A stretch of DNA of 64,000 bases from Omphiscola glabra (taxonomy: Eukaryota; Mollusca; Gastropoda; Lymnaeidae): NCBI GenBank assembly GCA_964017045.1, contig OZ024794.1:19531617-19595616 (forward strand), given 5' to 3'. The notes beneath the pieces are model-generated. The model worked only from the letters and a program-made list of their open reading frames with translations, made no database searches and was not told the DNA's origin. Within the stretch, counting starts at the first letter, position 1. Each line of letters starts with the position of its first letter. Positions 31,880-46,800 of the stretch are shown here, in pieces. Both the position numbers and the translations under genes were made by a program.

Positions 31880-34800
31880 CTGTCATCGAGCAAAGAGGCA
31901 ATGTTAAGATCACACATTTACTATAAAAACATACTGGTACAAAAATTAAAAATGGTACATGACATAAGAAACATTTATAATAAATTAAAATATTAAACAA
32001 TTTAAGACATATTTGTACCAGTTGCTTTAGACCATGAAGTACTTGACATGTTCACATTGCATACAAGGCAATCATCAGCTGGATTTCTTGTCCTATTGGT
32101 ATAACATTTATCACCTATTGAGCATACATCACCCTAAAAAGAAAGGACAAATATCAGTTTCATTTGTTCTCTGTAAAGATTTTATATACAGTAAAGACAC
32201 CCATTTTCTTGAACTATAACCAATTAAACTGGAAGTGGTAGAGCTAGTGTAATCAAGAATATTTCAACTTGATTCCCAAAGCATAGAACTGTATGGGTAA
32301 GGCACTATTACTATTATTTACAATAAACAAAATTAAGAAAGCGAATTTTTATAATTATTAAAAGTAGTGTACACAATCAAGTTTTTTCTAGCTTTCATAC
32401 TTGATGAGAGAGATTAATTATCTTAAAGGGGAAAATTTTCATAAATGAAATAACCTGCTTTGACTTTATATGCATTGGTACTTTTTATCTAATATAAAGG
32501 ACACACCCATGCCCACTTTCACAATTTCCTTTTAGGTATTAAATAATACTGGACCCATATTAAATATAAAAGAATAATCAAAGCTTAAGAATTAAATTTC
32601 AAACAAAGAATATTTGAAAACCCTTTCCTGCCAGAGGTATGCCTATTGCATTGTCAGCTTTGTTGTTGATTTGAATGAGTGCCCAAAATTGGAAGAGCAA
32701 AATGCTGATAAATGTCAAATCTAGTATATCTGATTATTCTACAAAGCAAAATCATTTTATTTAGAAGTGCCATTTGGCTGCTTAATTTTGAAGTTCATGC
32801 AATGCTTGAACTTGAGACTTTTCAATTCATTTGAAAACCAAGCAAAGGTAAATTAGAAATTAAAATGTGTCCTTTCTTATGATCTATTTGTAATAGCATA
32901 TTGGGGTATAAATACCATCTCATTTTATGTCATGAAATGTATCAACAACAAAATATTTGAAATGATTTTTAAAAATAAATAGCAGTCTTACCTTATTTAT
33001 GCATTGTGGAGGATTATTTGATAAATTACATGAGGTGCAAGTTGAGTTGTATACAATAAAGTAAACTTCTTGGGTACTGCTTCCAGATTTGGCATTTCTC
33101 ACTTTGATAGCATAACTCATTATATTTGTTAATGGACACTGAACTCTATACTGTGACCGGTAAATCACATTAACTTCTGTCACAGTTCCAGCACTTGGGA
33201 GTCCACTGCTATTGAACTGTAATAAAGAGTGTTATGGTTTATTTTGTCCAAATGTACATGTATATATCATTTAATCTTTGGTCACTGTTGAAATAATTAT
33301 CTAAAAACTCCCACTTAAAAATCAACTTGAGAGCATTTGGAAATGGATAATCATTAATTTTTCAAAGTTTGAATAGAAACCTTACATTGTGATGCAATTA
33401 AGTAATTAAAATATTGACGATTACATACAACAATTAGAGAGTATTTTTGCAATCAAATGTTTAGATTTTGTTTTTAAAATCTGTATATGTATGCATACAA
33501 CATTAACATAGACTTCAAAATCATATAAAACACTACAAAATTTGACAAATTTGTTTTAGACATTTTCAACAATTATTTCTTACACTTATGGGATATAATT
33601 GACATTTGTCATTCTGTGAAAAGTAGTTTCCATCTATAGTGGATATGTTGCAGATGGCTGCATTATAGTCACATGATTGGCTACTACTAGAAATCACAGG
33701 TAGTTGATCATATCTGATGCTGCAGTCTGTTCCACTGTAATTACTGTTACACACACAGGCACCTGAAACATTTATGAATTATGTATTTAATTTGTCAGAT
33801 AGTCAAGAAAAAAATCAATTAAAATTAAATTATTCCTGGCCGTATTTAATAACATCAAACAACTCCTCACAAGATAATCTATATAAAGATACATGCTAGA
33901 GCTAAATCTTATTGATGCTACAGAATCATCCTTTTTTTAAAAAAAATGTACACAGAATTTTGGTGATTTCCTCTAGAATATTTTTCTTTTAAACTTAAAC
34001 TGAAATATTATGCAGAGAAAAATTAAATAACTTTAAGATTGTAAAAACACCAAGTCATTCTTTGTGAGTGACAAGACAACTGGTTCCAAGAAAAATATGA
34101 AACTATTCTGTAAATTGATTGCAATAGTTCCCGGGACTCCGTTCGACAAGTCTGAGGTGTCTTGCCCATTTGGAAGCATTGGCCACGGGACCCCCTCAAC
34201 GTTAACCCAGGAAACACAACCACCATTGCGTGTCCCGCGAGAGCAGACAAAGGCATGCATGGTACCTGCAGGAATTAAACAGTTCCTACAGGACTGCCAG
34301 CTGTGATGTTTTCACAGTTGGAGGAAAAGGCAGAGACAGCATAGGGATCATGATTAAAAGTTGCTGTTAAAGGATGTGAGGCTCAGGTGGAAGTCTCTGG
34401 CCGATGATTCTAGATAGGCAGCCCTGAGAAAGCTGCTCGTAGGCAACCGTTTCGTCCCAGCTATTTCGCAAACTAGTTGCGAGGTGGAAACCCACTGTAG
34501 AACCCTTCTTATAGGATGTCCATCACTTCCCCGGGATGGGTGGGGGGAGATATTAGGATGTAAATTTACCATCCCAACTCCTAGGAAAGTCGATCGTGTC
34601 CACACTGTGTATGCACAGTGTCGGACCGACCGGGTGTCCTTGGGTTGGGGCGGCCTCCAGCTGAAATCCCGATCGAGCGGACTGGGGTGGAGGCAGTCCT
34701 GGCAAAGGGAAATCTCAAACGTGCTGCTTTGCGGCTCGATTTTCAGGCTTTGGGGGGTGCGGGCGCAGCATAGTGAGCAATAGCTCAATGGCCAGCTGAC

Positions 34801-37800
34801 GCCTTTTCCTAATGTGACATTGATTGCAATCTTTTGATTGATTTAAGTCCTACCTGTATAGACATGAACAAGTACAGCAATATTAAGAAGAACCAACCAT
34901 CTTTTCAAAGATGTGCATATTTAGGGAGGGTGCACAATTTTGTTTTAGGTAAAATCCCTCCCCTCCCCCTTTGTTAAATAATTTCAAAACCTAACTTTGC
35001 TTCTACACTCATACTCATGCACAACTAAATAAAGGACTGCGTTCCAACTGTGTGAGGGAAAACGTGGAAAAATGTATGTGGAAGCTGGAAATAGAAAGAC
35101 AGGACAATAAAAGAAGAATGTTTCAACTAAGAACCTTCCTCAGAAGACAGGACAAAATGAAGAATTAACAAGAAATAGAGAGCAGTTCAAAAACTTAAAT
35201 GTTTGCCTTGGGTTTACCAAAACCAAGATTACAGGATGTAAAAGAATTTATGAATCATTACTGTGAAAAATAATATTTTAACGGACAAAAATATTTTGGA
35301 AATACGTAAAATATAAAAAAAATAAGGAGGGAATTTGATTGATGTCATTTGGTGGTATTGTGCTGAAAAGCTGAATTAATTTGTTTTCCCCTTCTAACTC
35401 TCGCTGGTGTGAAATCAGTGCCATGATGGAAACATCTGATGTCCCTTTGTGTACTGTTTATCTCCGTTAAAATGGGATGAGACCGGGGAAAGTTTGCCCT
35501 GTTGATATCATGAAGATGTTCAGTGAATCTATCCTATAAACTTCTTCCAGTTTTGCATATAGAACTATTAGAACAGGAACGGTATCAACAGCACACAATC
35601 GCATAGATAACATTTCGACCAACACATGTGAAGCCCTCTTTGATGGTAAAATTACCCTTAGGTAGGCTATTGTTGTTTTTTTTGAGTGCATAGGGACAAG
35701 TCCTACAACAGTTCCTTGAGCATGGTTAAGTCCTAATGTGAGACGGGTCAGCTCGAATGCAACTCTCAACCAGAAGGTCACCTACATTTTTGTCCCATCT
35801 GAAGACAATAATAAGTGGAGGGGTTGAGAATACCCTGTTGGTGTCGGGGTCGGCAAGAAGCATGTATCAATTCTTTATGAATATTTTCTTGGCAATAGCG
35901 GGTTAGTATGAGTTTTGTTCGAGCTTAATGTATGTTTGGACCAGGTTTGAAAGCATCATTCCGTGTGATAGTGCTGATACACCACTATCAATAAGAACAA
36001 CAGCACTAAATATATTATCTTTATTGCACAATTTTTTCCATTACAAAGTGCATCACCAAAATCATAAGATATTATTCATTAGTAGTATTAATAACCACAC
36101 CCCCACCACCAACCACACACAAACTTTTTGGCTACTATAATAACTAATATTGACACTTACCATTTAAACAGTTTCCATTTTGACTACAATCATTAGGGCA
36201 AAGTTGATTTATCACATTTGAAAGTTGTGCTGTGGTGTTACCAGTGGGATCTGTGTCATTCCACAAGCTTGCATTGGAAGCTATTGTATTTTGGCATGAT
36301 TTTTGTAAACTTTGAAACCATGATTGAACAAACACAGTCGAGTTGGTCAAATCGATGTCCTTTGCACAGGCATTGATTTCTGATGTGAAGTTGTCTTCAG
36401 AGTACTGAATGCACTGTTCATAACCATCCATCGATTCTGCCCATTTCTTGCATTCAACAATTGATGAATTAGATACTGCATTGGGAGCCTGTAGATAGTC
36501 AGTTAGTTAAGTAGAAGTCGACTAACATAATCAACAATAGGATAATTAAAAGGGCTTTTAGCAAATTAACTATATAATATAATAATAATAAGAGAAATTT
36601 AATGTTATGAAACATAAATATTTTATACTTACAACTGAAGAGATATTGGGTTTTGTGTAGCTCCATCCAAATCTTAAATCAGTTTGTCTACGCTTTCTGC
36701 CAGTAGACTGAGTTTGAGTCTCAATGGATTGTTGATACTGATAGTCCTGGATCAGACGTTGAGTTATGTCTGTGCCTGGAACATAACACATTGTTGATTT
36801 GAGAAACAAATGTTTAAAAAAAATTAACGATTAGTTGACAACTTGCAATTTATGCCTGGGAATGACCTTGGATGAATGCATACCAGCTTCCTTTAGAATG
36901 ACAGGCAGACAACATTGGGTTAATTAAAGATAATAAATGAAGGACTGTGTTCCAGCTGTGTGAAGCCGTGCTATCATTCCCCTGCTGCTTGGAGAACTCC
37001 TAGCACTTAAAGTTTTAAAAATGTTTTCTATTTCTTGTCTCTTGTATTTTCTTGTCTGCTGAAGATGGCTTGTAGCATGACAACACAAACAAGTGATTAT
37101 CTTTTCCTTTTTGTTGGCGATCCTTATGTATTTACTTTTGACAACCCGGGTTACCAAGGGCCGCACCTACTGTCTTTAACCGGGACGGAGGTGGAAAGTA
37201 TGCTACTGGTCAGCCAAAAAAACAGTATCAGTGCCAGGAATCACATTATACTAGGTACCTGTGATCTGATACTTTTTTCTCTTGTTTTCTGATGAAGGCT
37301 CTAAGCCAAAACGTCAAAAGTTTTGTCGTGTCTATGAATTCAAGTTTAGCATTTCTTTGACTGACAACAGTGTTGGATTATCTAAACTCAGATAAGATTC
37401 ATCTTTGAAATTATCTGTCTACTCCAGTGCTTTACAAACTTTTCATGTAGGTGACAATTTTTAGGCATTCATCATTTCATGATACAATCAGTCACTTTAA
37501 CAGTAAACTGATGTAAACAGTAACCCATTTTCAGACATACCAACATTACATGTGATAATGAACTGCATGGTAACACAAGATATCTCATGAAAACCATTGC
37601 TTTAATATTTATTATGCAGTGTCATAGCTAGGGTTAGTGTGGGGTGGGGGGGAAGGGGCGCAGGGCGGCGGCGACGACAATGGACCCACACCAAACAAGT
37701 CTGGAGTTGGCCAATAATGTCCCTTAATATGGAAAAAGCGATTTATGATTACCGTCCTCAATACCAAGTCAAAATAAAGCTTACTCAGGTTTAGGGTCAG

Positions 37801-40800
37801 AATTTTTTAAAAATCAGATTCTACTCCCAGGGTACAAAGATGTGGAGCTATCTGGAGGGTCCTTGCATGGGGACAAAAGGCTTTGTATTAGTCTGAGGGA
37901 AGGATGTGGTGAAGAAGGCCAGAGCCCTCCATGGGCTGTGATGCCATTGATGATGATGAATGTACAGAGGAAATTCTCTGCTTTTGAAATTATACATTTG
38001 ACTTGATGCCTGGCACAATGGCACAGGAGAATCACCATTTTTAAACATGATATGATGTACATCATTTGGCAAAGTGGCAAATTTTGATACTATTGGTACT
38101 GAACACCATACTGCAATGTAAGAAAATAAAATTTAGATATTAAACTGAATTACCTGTTGTGCTAAATCCACATTTAGCTACATTTCCAAGAACTGTGCAG
38201 CTACTTTGGCCAAATATATCACAGCTGCAGTATGTATCAGATGTAATACTTGCAGTGCCTGAGTAGCCATTATACAGGGATTGAGATTCACTGCTGATAC
38301 TGTTAAAGAAAATTTTAGTGGCTCATAAGTTATAAATAAGAAGAAATCTGATTTAATTTTAGTTAAAACACCCACAAAAATTGTTGGCTAAATATTTTTC
38401 TTAGCTTTGATACAATTTACCATCAAAGATTATTTTTTATCAAAGCAAACTTATACTTATATTGAAACACCCTAAAACATATTTAATAAAATAAATGAGA
38501 TGGGGCTTCAAGAATTATTTAACATGATGCAAAATTTCTTATATAATATTAAATATATTATAAATTCGTTGTTTTTGTAAAGCAGTCTTAGATAATCTTA
38601 ACTACAAATGAATCAATGTTCTAAAGCAAGACATTTACCTCCAGGAAAAGCTGAAATCATCAGGTAAAAGCAGTCTTGGATAATCTTAACTATAAATTAT
38701 AAATGAATCTATGTTCAAAACCGAGACATTTACCTCCAGAAGAAGCTAAAGTCATCAGGTAAAAGCAGTCTTGGATAATCTTAACTATAAATGAATCTAT
38801 GTTCAAAACCGAGACATTTACCTCCAGAAGAAGCTGAAATCATCAGGTAAAAGCAGTCTTGGATAATCTTAACTATAAATTATAAATGAATCTATGTTCA
38901 AAACCGAGACATTTACCTCCAGAAGAAGCTAAAGTCATCAGGTAAAAGCAGTCTTAGATTATCTTAACTATAAAACTATAAATGAATCAATGTTCAAAAC
39001 TGAACGGTTTGTGACAGTTACCTCCAGGAAAAGCTGAAATCATCAGGTTCATCCAGACCATTGTCATTCACAGGGCCGTACAACTTATTGTCAGGGCCAA
39101 GCAAGTCATTGGTTTTGTTGCCATCAAATAGACCACACAGTCCTAAAAATTCAGCACAAGTAGCTATTGATTGTACAGAATCTTTAATTTCAATAAAACA
39201 AATTTTGTAAGTAACCAAACTCGATTCAAGTTCAAGCCTGTATGTGCACATAATGCAAATTTATTTAAATATATGTTTTTTAAAGCTCATATTTATATGG
39301 TTTAAATTAAAGAATGATTATTTCTTGAACAACTTAATGTCTCTTGAACATTTCAATTTGTGTTTTTATCACCCAATTAAATCTCTGAATTGGCTAATTG
39401 CGGATTTATCTTTAAATTAATTGACAATTTAATTTACCATGACTTGAGTGTAAATCAGTCACTGTAAATTGTAAGAAAATTATATGTATCTTTCATTTAT
39501 TGCTCATTCACAAACAGTGAATGATGTTGATCAGGACTATAGATCACTTTTTAAAAAAACAGCAGCTCTTCTTGCATTTAAAACTATATCAGTGAAGAAG
39601 ATTATTGACTTCAATCTAAATATGAACCTTCAGTATGTCCATGGTCAGCTGCTGAAGGCTGCATGTAAAGATTCATAGAGGCTTCTGCAGAGCTCTTTAC
39701 TTCCACTACAGTGCCAGTGGGCAAGAATATCTGCAATGACAGAACGTGTATTCAAAGTTAGGTGTCTGCCAGGTTAAGGTATCATGAGTTTATGCAGATA
39801 ACAGTATTAACAGTATACCAAAATAATAGTGGCGCAGTACTAGGCAGTAGGCAAAATGTGTTTCAAGTGGATCCCCCCATCATTGTTTTGTTAATTAACC
39901 TTTATAACTGCAACCCTGATTGTTTTAGTTGCTCAAATACATTTTAAAGGTAAGTTTTCAATTAACTGAAATATAATGCATTCTTATTTAAAATACTTTT
40001 TTACTAATTAAAAACTTTTACTTCATACTACACAAGAATATAATGCCACACAACTGATGTGGTAGAAACTTTAATTACATCAGTTAGATATGTTACTCTT
40101 AAAATAGGTGTTGTGGGAAGTTGAATTTTTTTTTAAAACCCATAATTTTTTTACAAATAAACTCATAAAACTGTGCTTGAACTCTTTTTATTTTAACATG
40201 AATTCCTATGTTACTCTAAATATGGTTGTTGTGGGAAGTTGAATTTTTGTTTAAAACCCATAATTTTTTACAGATAAACTCATAAAACTGTGCTTGAACT
40301 CTTTTTATTTTAACATAAATTCCAAATGATTTTATGAGCTCAAAAGTATTTGAACAAAAAAGGTTTAATTTTAAGGAGAAGCTTTGAATAGTTGATAAAC
40401 TGATTACCTTTGTTGTATCTCCATTATCTTCTTGATACACAAACGTCTGAGGTGTGAGAGATCCCTTCAGGTACAACGTCACAGTAACAGGGTGGACATC
40501 TGTGTTTCGTGTTTCACATCTGCTGACCTTTATAACATCATCTCTTACACGTACAGCGAATCCACAAGCACTTGAGCCAGCACCAGTAATGTAAAAATAT
40601 CCATTTACCTAAAAATAAAGAAGAAATCAGAGGCATACTTTACCGAGCACTAAATAAAACTCTGTCAACATGTAACTTAAAAAGATTATAATTTATTTTT
40701 CTTTTTGATTTTTTTTTTCAAGAACAATAGCACAAGGGCAAAAGTTTTAATTAGGTAACCCGTAGTTGTTTTAACTTAAGGAAAAGATAATCATTTGGTT

Positions 40801-43800
40801 GTGGTGTCATATTTGTCACAGTTTGGGATTATAGCTAGGCAAGTGTTGCAGTGTAACACCTTTGTGAAGTGGGTAAATGAAGTGCACACATGCAAGGTAA
40901 TAATATAGTGTAATACAGTAAAACCTCCGTTTTGCGACCCTCTCTTAAATGACTTGCTCCAATATACAACAGAAAAAAAATTCACAGATGTTTTGTACTA
41001 TATAAATGACCTCTCTTAAACGACTCCCTCTAAAACGCAATTCCGACCTTGAAGTAATTCAATTTTACGACCTAGCACCTGAAAAAGTCAGATTCCAAAG
41101 CAGTTTGTGCTTGGAGAAAACATTTAAGTTTACAACTTTAAATGGCAGACAATGACTAAAGCAGCTAGGGAATAGTGCAGGGGAAATAACTCTTAGACCT
41201 ATCAACTTCTCCACTGCCTTGAAATACTCCAAAGAGCTGACTAGATTTGCCCTGAGCAGGGGGGCGGGGCGCCAATCAGACCTTGCCAACATTATGTCTG
41301 TTGTTCAAAGTGACATACTAAAAGAAGATGCACGGGTTGGGGGGGGGGGGGGGGGGGGGGGGAAATCATGCAAACAAACAGAAATAACAGCTTTCTTTCA
41401 ACAAAAAAAAAAAACTATTCAATGATTAAATAAAAATAATTACAACACTATTAATGCCTTATCTTATACATAAATAGTTATAACTCTAGTAGGCATGCAC
41501 TCAGCACTTACACATGACGCTTTTAAACAACTACCATACCAGCATGGATTTTTTTTGGGGGGGGGGGGGGAACGAATGAGGAACAGGACGATAGTGACTT
41601 TATTGGTTGTGAGACATTTTTTCTGACGATATTGACTTTATTGGTTGTGAGACAGAGTTAAATCTATATTTCTGAAAGAAAGATGGTAGATATTGCCTAT
41701 ACTTAATGGGGTATGTGTACTTAGTGACTGTATTGGTTGTGAGTTTAATCTATATTTCTGAAAGAAAGATGGCAGATATTGCCTATACTTAATGGTACTG
41801 TACGTGTACATTTTTGTATTTATTTTACTTGTTTACTTAATTTTCTAAATGTCGTTTTTCAAAAATGTCCTACCTCTTTTTTAAGCGCCCCCCCCCCCCT
41901 TCCAATGTACGACCTCGTTTTCATGGCAATTTAAAAGTCGTAAAACGGAGGTTTTACTCTACTCTCACATCATTAAGTTAATTTAATGCATACAAGTTAT
42001 CTCATAAAACTTGTTGGAACATAACTGCAGGGGTTGGTATTTTGGGGGTGAAAAGTCTTTTAATCTGTGATCAGTCAGTCAGTCAGTGAGTCATCAGTCA
42101 ACATGTGATCAGTCAGTGAGTCATCAGTCAACATGTGATCAGTCTGTGTATCATCCGTCAACATGTAATCAGTCAGTGAGTCATCTGTCAACATGTTATC
42201 AGTCTGTGAGTCATCAGTCAACATGTGATCAGTCAGTGTATCATCTGTCAACATGTGATCAGTCAGTGAGTCATCTGTCAACATGTGCACAGTCAGTGTA
42301 TCATCTGTCAACATGTGATTAGTCAGTGTATCATCTGTCAACATGTGATCAAACAGTGTATCATCTGTCAACCTATGATTAGTCAGCATGTGATCAGTGT
42401 GTCATCTGCTATCCTGTGATTAGTAAGCATCGTAATACTATTACATGTATAAGACATGCACTCAAGGATGTGATCTGTGTAATAAATAACTTTATTCTCA
42501 ATGCTAAATTCTTTTTCTACCCCACATTGCATGACCACTCACTCCAGTTCTCCAACCAACATTCACATCAAATGACCACTCCCTCCAGTTCTCCAACAAA
42601 CATTCACATAACATGACCACTCACTCCAGTTCTCCAACAAACATTCACATAACATGACCACTCACTCCAGTCCTCCAACCAACATTCACATCACATGACC
42701 ACTCACTCCAGTTCTCCAACAAACATTCACATCACATGACCACTCACTCCAGTTCTCCAACCAACATTCACACACTTAAGTTTAGACATTCATGTAAACA
42801 ACTCACCACCTCCAGTCAGACAACAGGACAAAACAGGACAATAAGGTCACTATTTTCAGTCAGAACACACAAAAATATTGGTCAGTCATTATTACTGTAT
42901 CATGATCAGTAAGTCATCTGTCAACCTGTAATCAGTCAGCATACTATTAGTGTGTCAACTGTCAGCCTATTATTAGCCAACCTGTGATTAGCAAACCTGT
43001 GATTAGCAAACCTGTGATTAGCCAGCATGTGATCAGTCAGCATATGAAATTTAGAGAAGAATAGACTGACAGTGCAGATTTTAGTAGAGAAAGAGTTTGT
43101 TGATTGCATATTTGGTCAGTCAAGATTGTTCACAGAAGTGTACGTTGAAGCATGGACGTGTTGCTAGAAATCTACATATTTAAAGGAGAAGTCCCTGCAA
43201 TATGCTCTGGCCAATTAAACCTGAAGCAAAGAATAAGTGACCCACCTGAATGGGCCATGTCTTATGACGATACGCAATGAACTCTCCGCTGGCCATGTTA
43301 TCATATTTGCTATGGGGAAAAAAATAATTGACTTGCGTTATTTTTTATAGTTTTACATTGGCATTACAAATAATCTTTTTTCTAAAGTAATAAAATATTG
43401 TAATGCTAATGGCCAAAAAAAAATTATTATTTATCACTTTCGGTGAAATTATGAAGAAACAGTTTCCTGTCGTATTTTAATGTTTCCATTCTCTCAATCC
43501 TACTGACGTCACCTCAATTTAGAAATGAAAACATACAGATTAGACTTATTGTTGTGTATTAAGAATGTTTTAAAGGTAAATAGCATTATTCTACTTCCTT
43601 AGCTAACATCACTGAGCGTTTCCCCTCATTTTCTAAAAAAAATATTTGTATAAAATATGGATTAAAAGACATTTTTTCTGTAAAAAGAGTTTATGACATC
43701 AGAGGGCTTTGAGCATGCTAGAACTGCATGGACACAAGCACTAGATAAATAATCAATCATCTTCACTTGTAAAATTACTGAAGTTCCTCTTTATGCCTTG

Positions 43801-46800
43801 CGAATTTGGTGAACTCCAGCCAAGATTTTATCAGCTAGCTACTTACGTATTGTCAAAAGTAAATACATGAGGATCGCCAACAATTTTGCAGAGTCCTCCA
43901 GTGTCAGTGTTTTTCACAACAACCTGTAAATAATAGAATACATATTATCTAAACAATTCTCAAAGGTACAAGTACAAAGGAAAATGACAGTTGTTGCAAC
44001 TAGGAAAACAAATAACTTTGAATGATACTGTTGCTGGGATGCCATGAATGATACTGTTGTTGGGATGCCTTGAATGATACTGTTGTTGGGATGCCTTGAA
44101 TGATACTGTTGTTGGGATGCCTTGAATGATACTGTTGTTGGGATGCCATGAATGATACTGTTGTTTGGATGCCATGAATGATACTGTTGTTGGGATGCCT
44201 TGAATGATACTGTTGTTGGGGTGCAGTGAATGATACTGTTGTTGGGATGCCTTGAATGATACTGTTGTTGGGGTGCAGTGAATGATACTGTTGTTGGGAT
44301 GCCTTGAATGATACTGTTGTTGGGGTGCAGTGAATGATACTGTTGTTGGGATGCCTTGAATGATACTGTTGTTGGGATGCCTTGAATGATACTGTTGTTG
44401 GGATGCCATGAATGATACGGTTGTTGGGATGCAGTGAATGATACTGTTGTTGGGATGCAGTGAATGATACTGTTGTTGGGATGCAGTGAATGATTCTGTT
44501 AGAGTAGAGACGCCTAGATGATACTGTTAGAGTAGGGACGTCTAGATGATACTGTTAGAGTAGGGACGCCTAGATAGTGCTTTGAATACTTTCAGAAATC
44601 AGTTGGTTGGCTTACTTTGCAAATATATCTTATGTCAGTACTAACAGATTGCAGCCAGATGTAGCAAGTGTTTTAACAACTTGTAATTTTAAAAATGTAA
44701 AATTATTCATCGCATATATATTTCACTTTAAACAAATTAAAAAATAATAACAGAACTTACATTAAATGTGTTTAACATAGCCTCATAAATGAAACTCTGC
44801 CATATGTCAACTTGCATCACCGTGACAGTTACATCTGTGTCAACTCTTATGATTCTGTCCATGACAGCATGTAACTCAATAGTTAGACTTGGTGCCCCAG
44901 ATGAGATGGTCCCACCACATGTGTTACTTGAGCCTACAGATTTAACTACAACGGCAGGGATTGTGTCTCCTCCTATACACTTGCTAAATAGAGGGGGGGG
45001 GGGGGAACACAACTTATTCAGGGTACTTTTTTTCCAAATTCTGTTAAATAAAATCTATATTTCTAATACATGAAAATACTCTGGATTATAGAAGAAGGCT
45101 GGACTGCAATAAAGCACAAGTAGATTACATGACATGACTTATGTATGTACAGCATGAACTGTGACAGTTAAAATTTCAGCTAATCAAGTGGATTAAATGA
45201 CATGACTTATGTATGTACAGCATGAGCTGTGACAGTTAACATTTCAGCTAATCAAGTGGATTAAATTACATGAATTATGTATGTACAGCATGAGCTGCGA
45301 CAGTTAACATTTCAGCTAATCAAGTGGATTAAACGACATGACTTATGTATGTACAGCATGAGCTGCGACAGTTAACATTTCAGCTAATCAAGTGGATTAA
45401 ACGACATGACTTATGTATGTACAGCATGAGCTGCGACAGTTAACATTTCAGCTAATCAAGTGGATTAAACGACATGACTTATGTATGTACAGCATGAGCT
45501 GTGACAGTTAACGTTTTAGCTAATCAAGTGGATTAAACGACATGACTTATGTATGTACAGCATGAGCTGTGACAGTTAACATTTCAGCTAATCAAGTGGA
45601 TTAAACGACATGACTTATGTATGTACAGCATGAGCTGTGACAGTTAAATCCATCTTTTAGCCAAACTGTTTCTTTTTACTTTTAGGGGACATAAAAAAAC
45701 AAGAAATTTTTACCCTATTTGTTTATACACAAAATTTGGAGAAAATTATCAAATGAAAGATTTTTTTCCCCCTAGAACACCAACAGGATAGAATAAAAAG
45801 ATTTCTAGAGAAGAAATTAGAAAAATAAGTATTTAACCGAAATAAACTTGACACTAACCAGCCTGAACAAGTAAAAATGTAAGCTAAAAATCAACCAACC
45901 TGGGCACTGACTGTGTAGTGCGTGCCTGTACCACTACACTACAAACCCCACCATATCTCAAGGCACAGTACACCTCAGGGCTTATGCATTTTGTTCTTGG
46001 TTCTTGTAAACTAACGACTAATTTGGCTGGTGTTCCTTCATGTATGACCAGATCTGTGGGCCTTGTCACCTGCACAAAATTAATATTTGTTAGCAAAATG
46101 ATTTTACTGGCATCTGTGGGTTATTTATGATTATCAAAGCTGTTATATTTAACTTAGTATTTTGGTTATATAAATAATATATTGAATTGCAACTCTTAAT
46201 CTCATGACACAAATGGCGTCAAAGCAAATGTCAAAACTACTATATTTGAAACTCTCAACAAAAATATAAAAAGAAATATGAATTTTATATATACTTTATG
46301 TTTTTTAATAGCATGAAGCAAATTGTAAATGTTCAATAATCTTGATCAATTGCAAATTGTAAATGTTCAATAATCTTATCAATTATTTCTGAAAGCCACT
46401 TCCCACCATGTAAATACTTTCTCTTCTTCTTTAGCTATTTCCTCCTAATGTTGCCCCATTAACAAATTCTTTCCGTTGATCTCTGTTCTGAGATATTTTT
46501 TCCAGCTCATTTCACTTCCGGCTGTTTCACTCACTCTCTATTGAGGTACCTTGATGGTAAGAATCTCTAATATACATCATGCTTGTGATGTGACTGCTTC
46601 CCACAAAATATAATTCCCGATAATTAAGCTAAATTATTATTTTTTTAAATAACGCAACTGCGTTTAGTGAGTACTATTTTCTTTTCGGAAAATGAAATAG
46701 TCTCAATTTAAATATGGTGTAGTAAAGATTCAGTTTAAAAGTGGTTGGGACATCATAATATTTAGTATAGTTCATGGGTGTAAAATAAAAACTGTGCAGT

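Noticed and set aside
37614..37700. Possible transposon end (CATAGCTAGGGTTAGTG, GC-rich)
   Set aside because: Resembles the widespread CAGTGGCGTAGCTAGG end also seen near 56250, but no partner terminus or target duplication could be found.
43960..44409. 149-residue His/Gln-rich repeat frame
   Set aside because: Translation of the 25-bp minisatellite, without gene signals.
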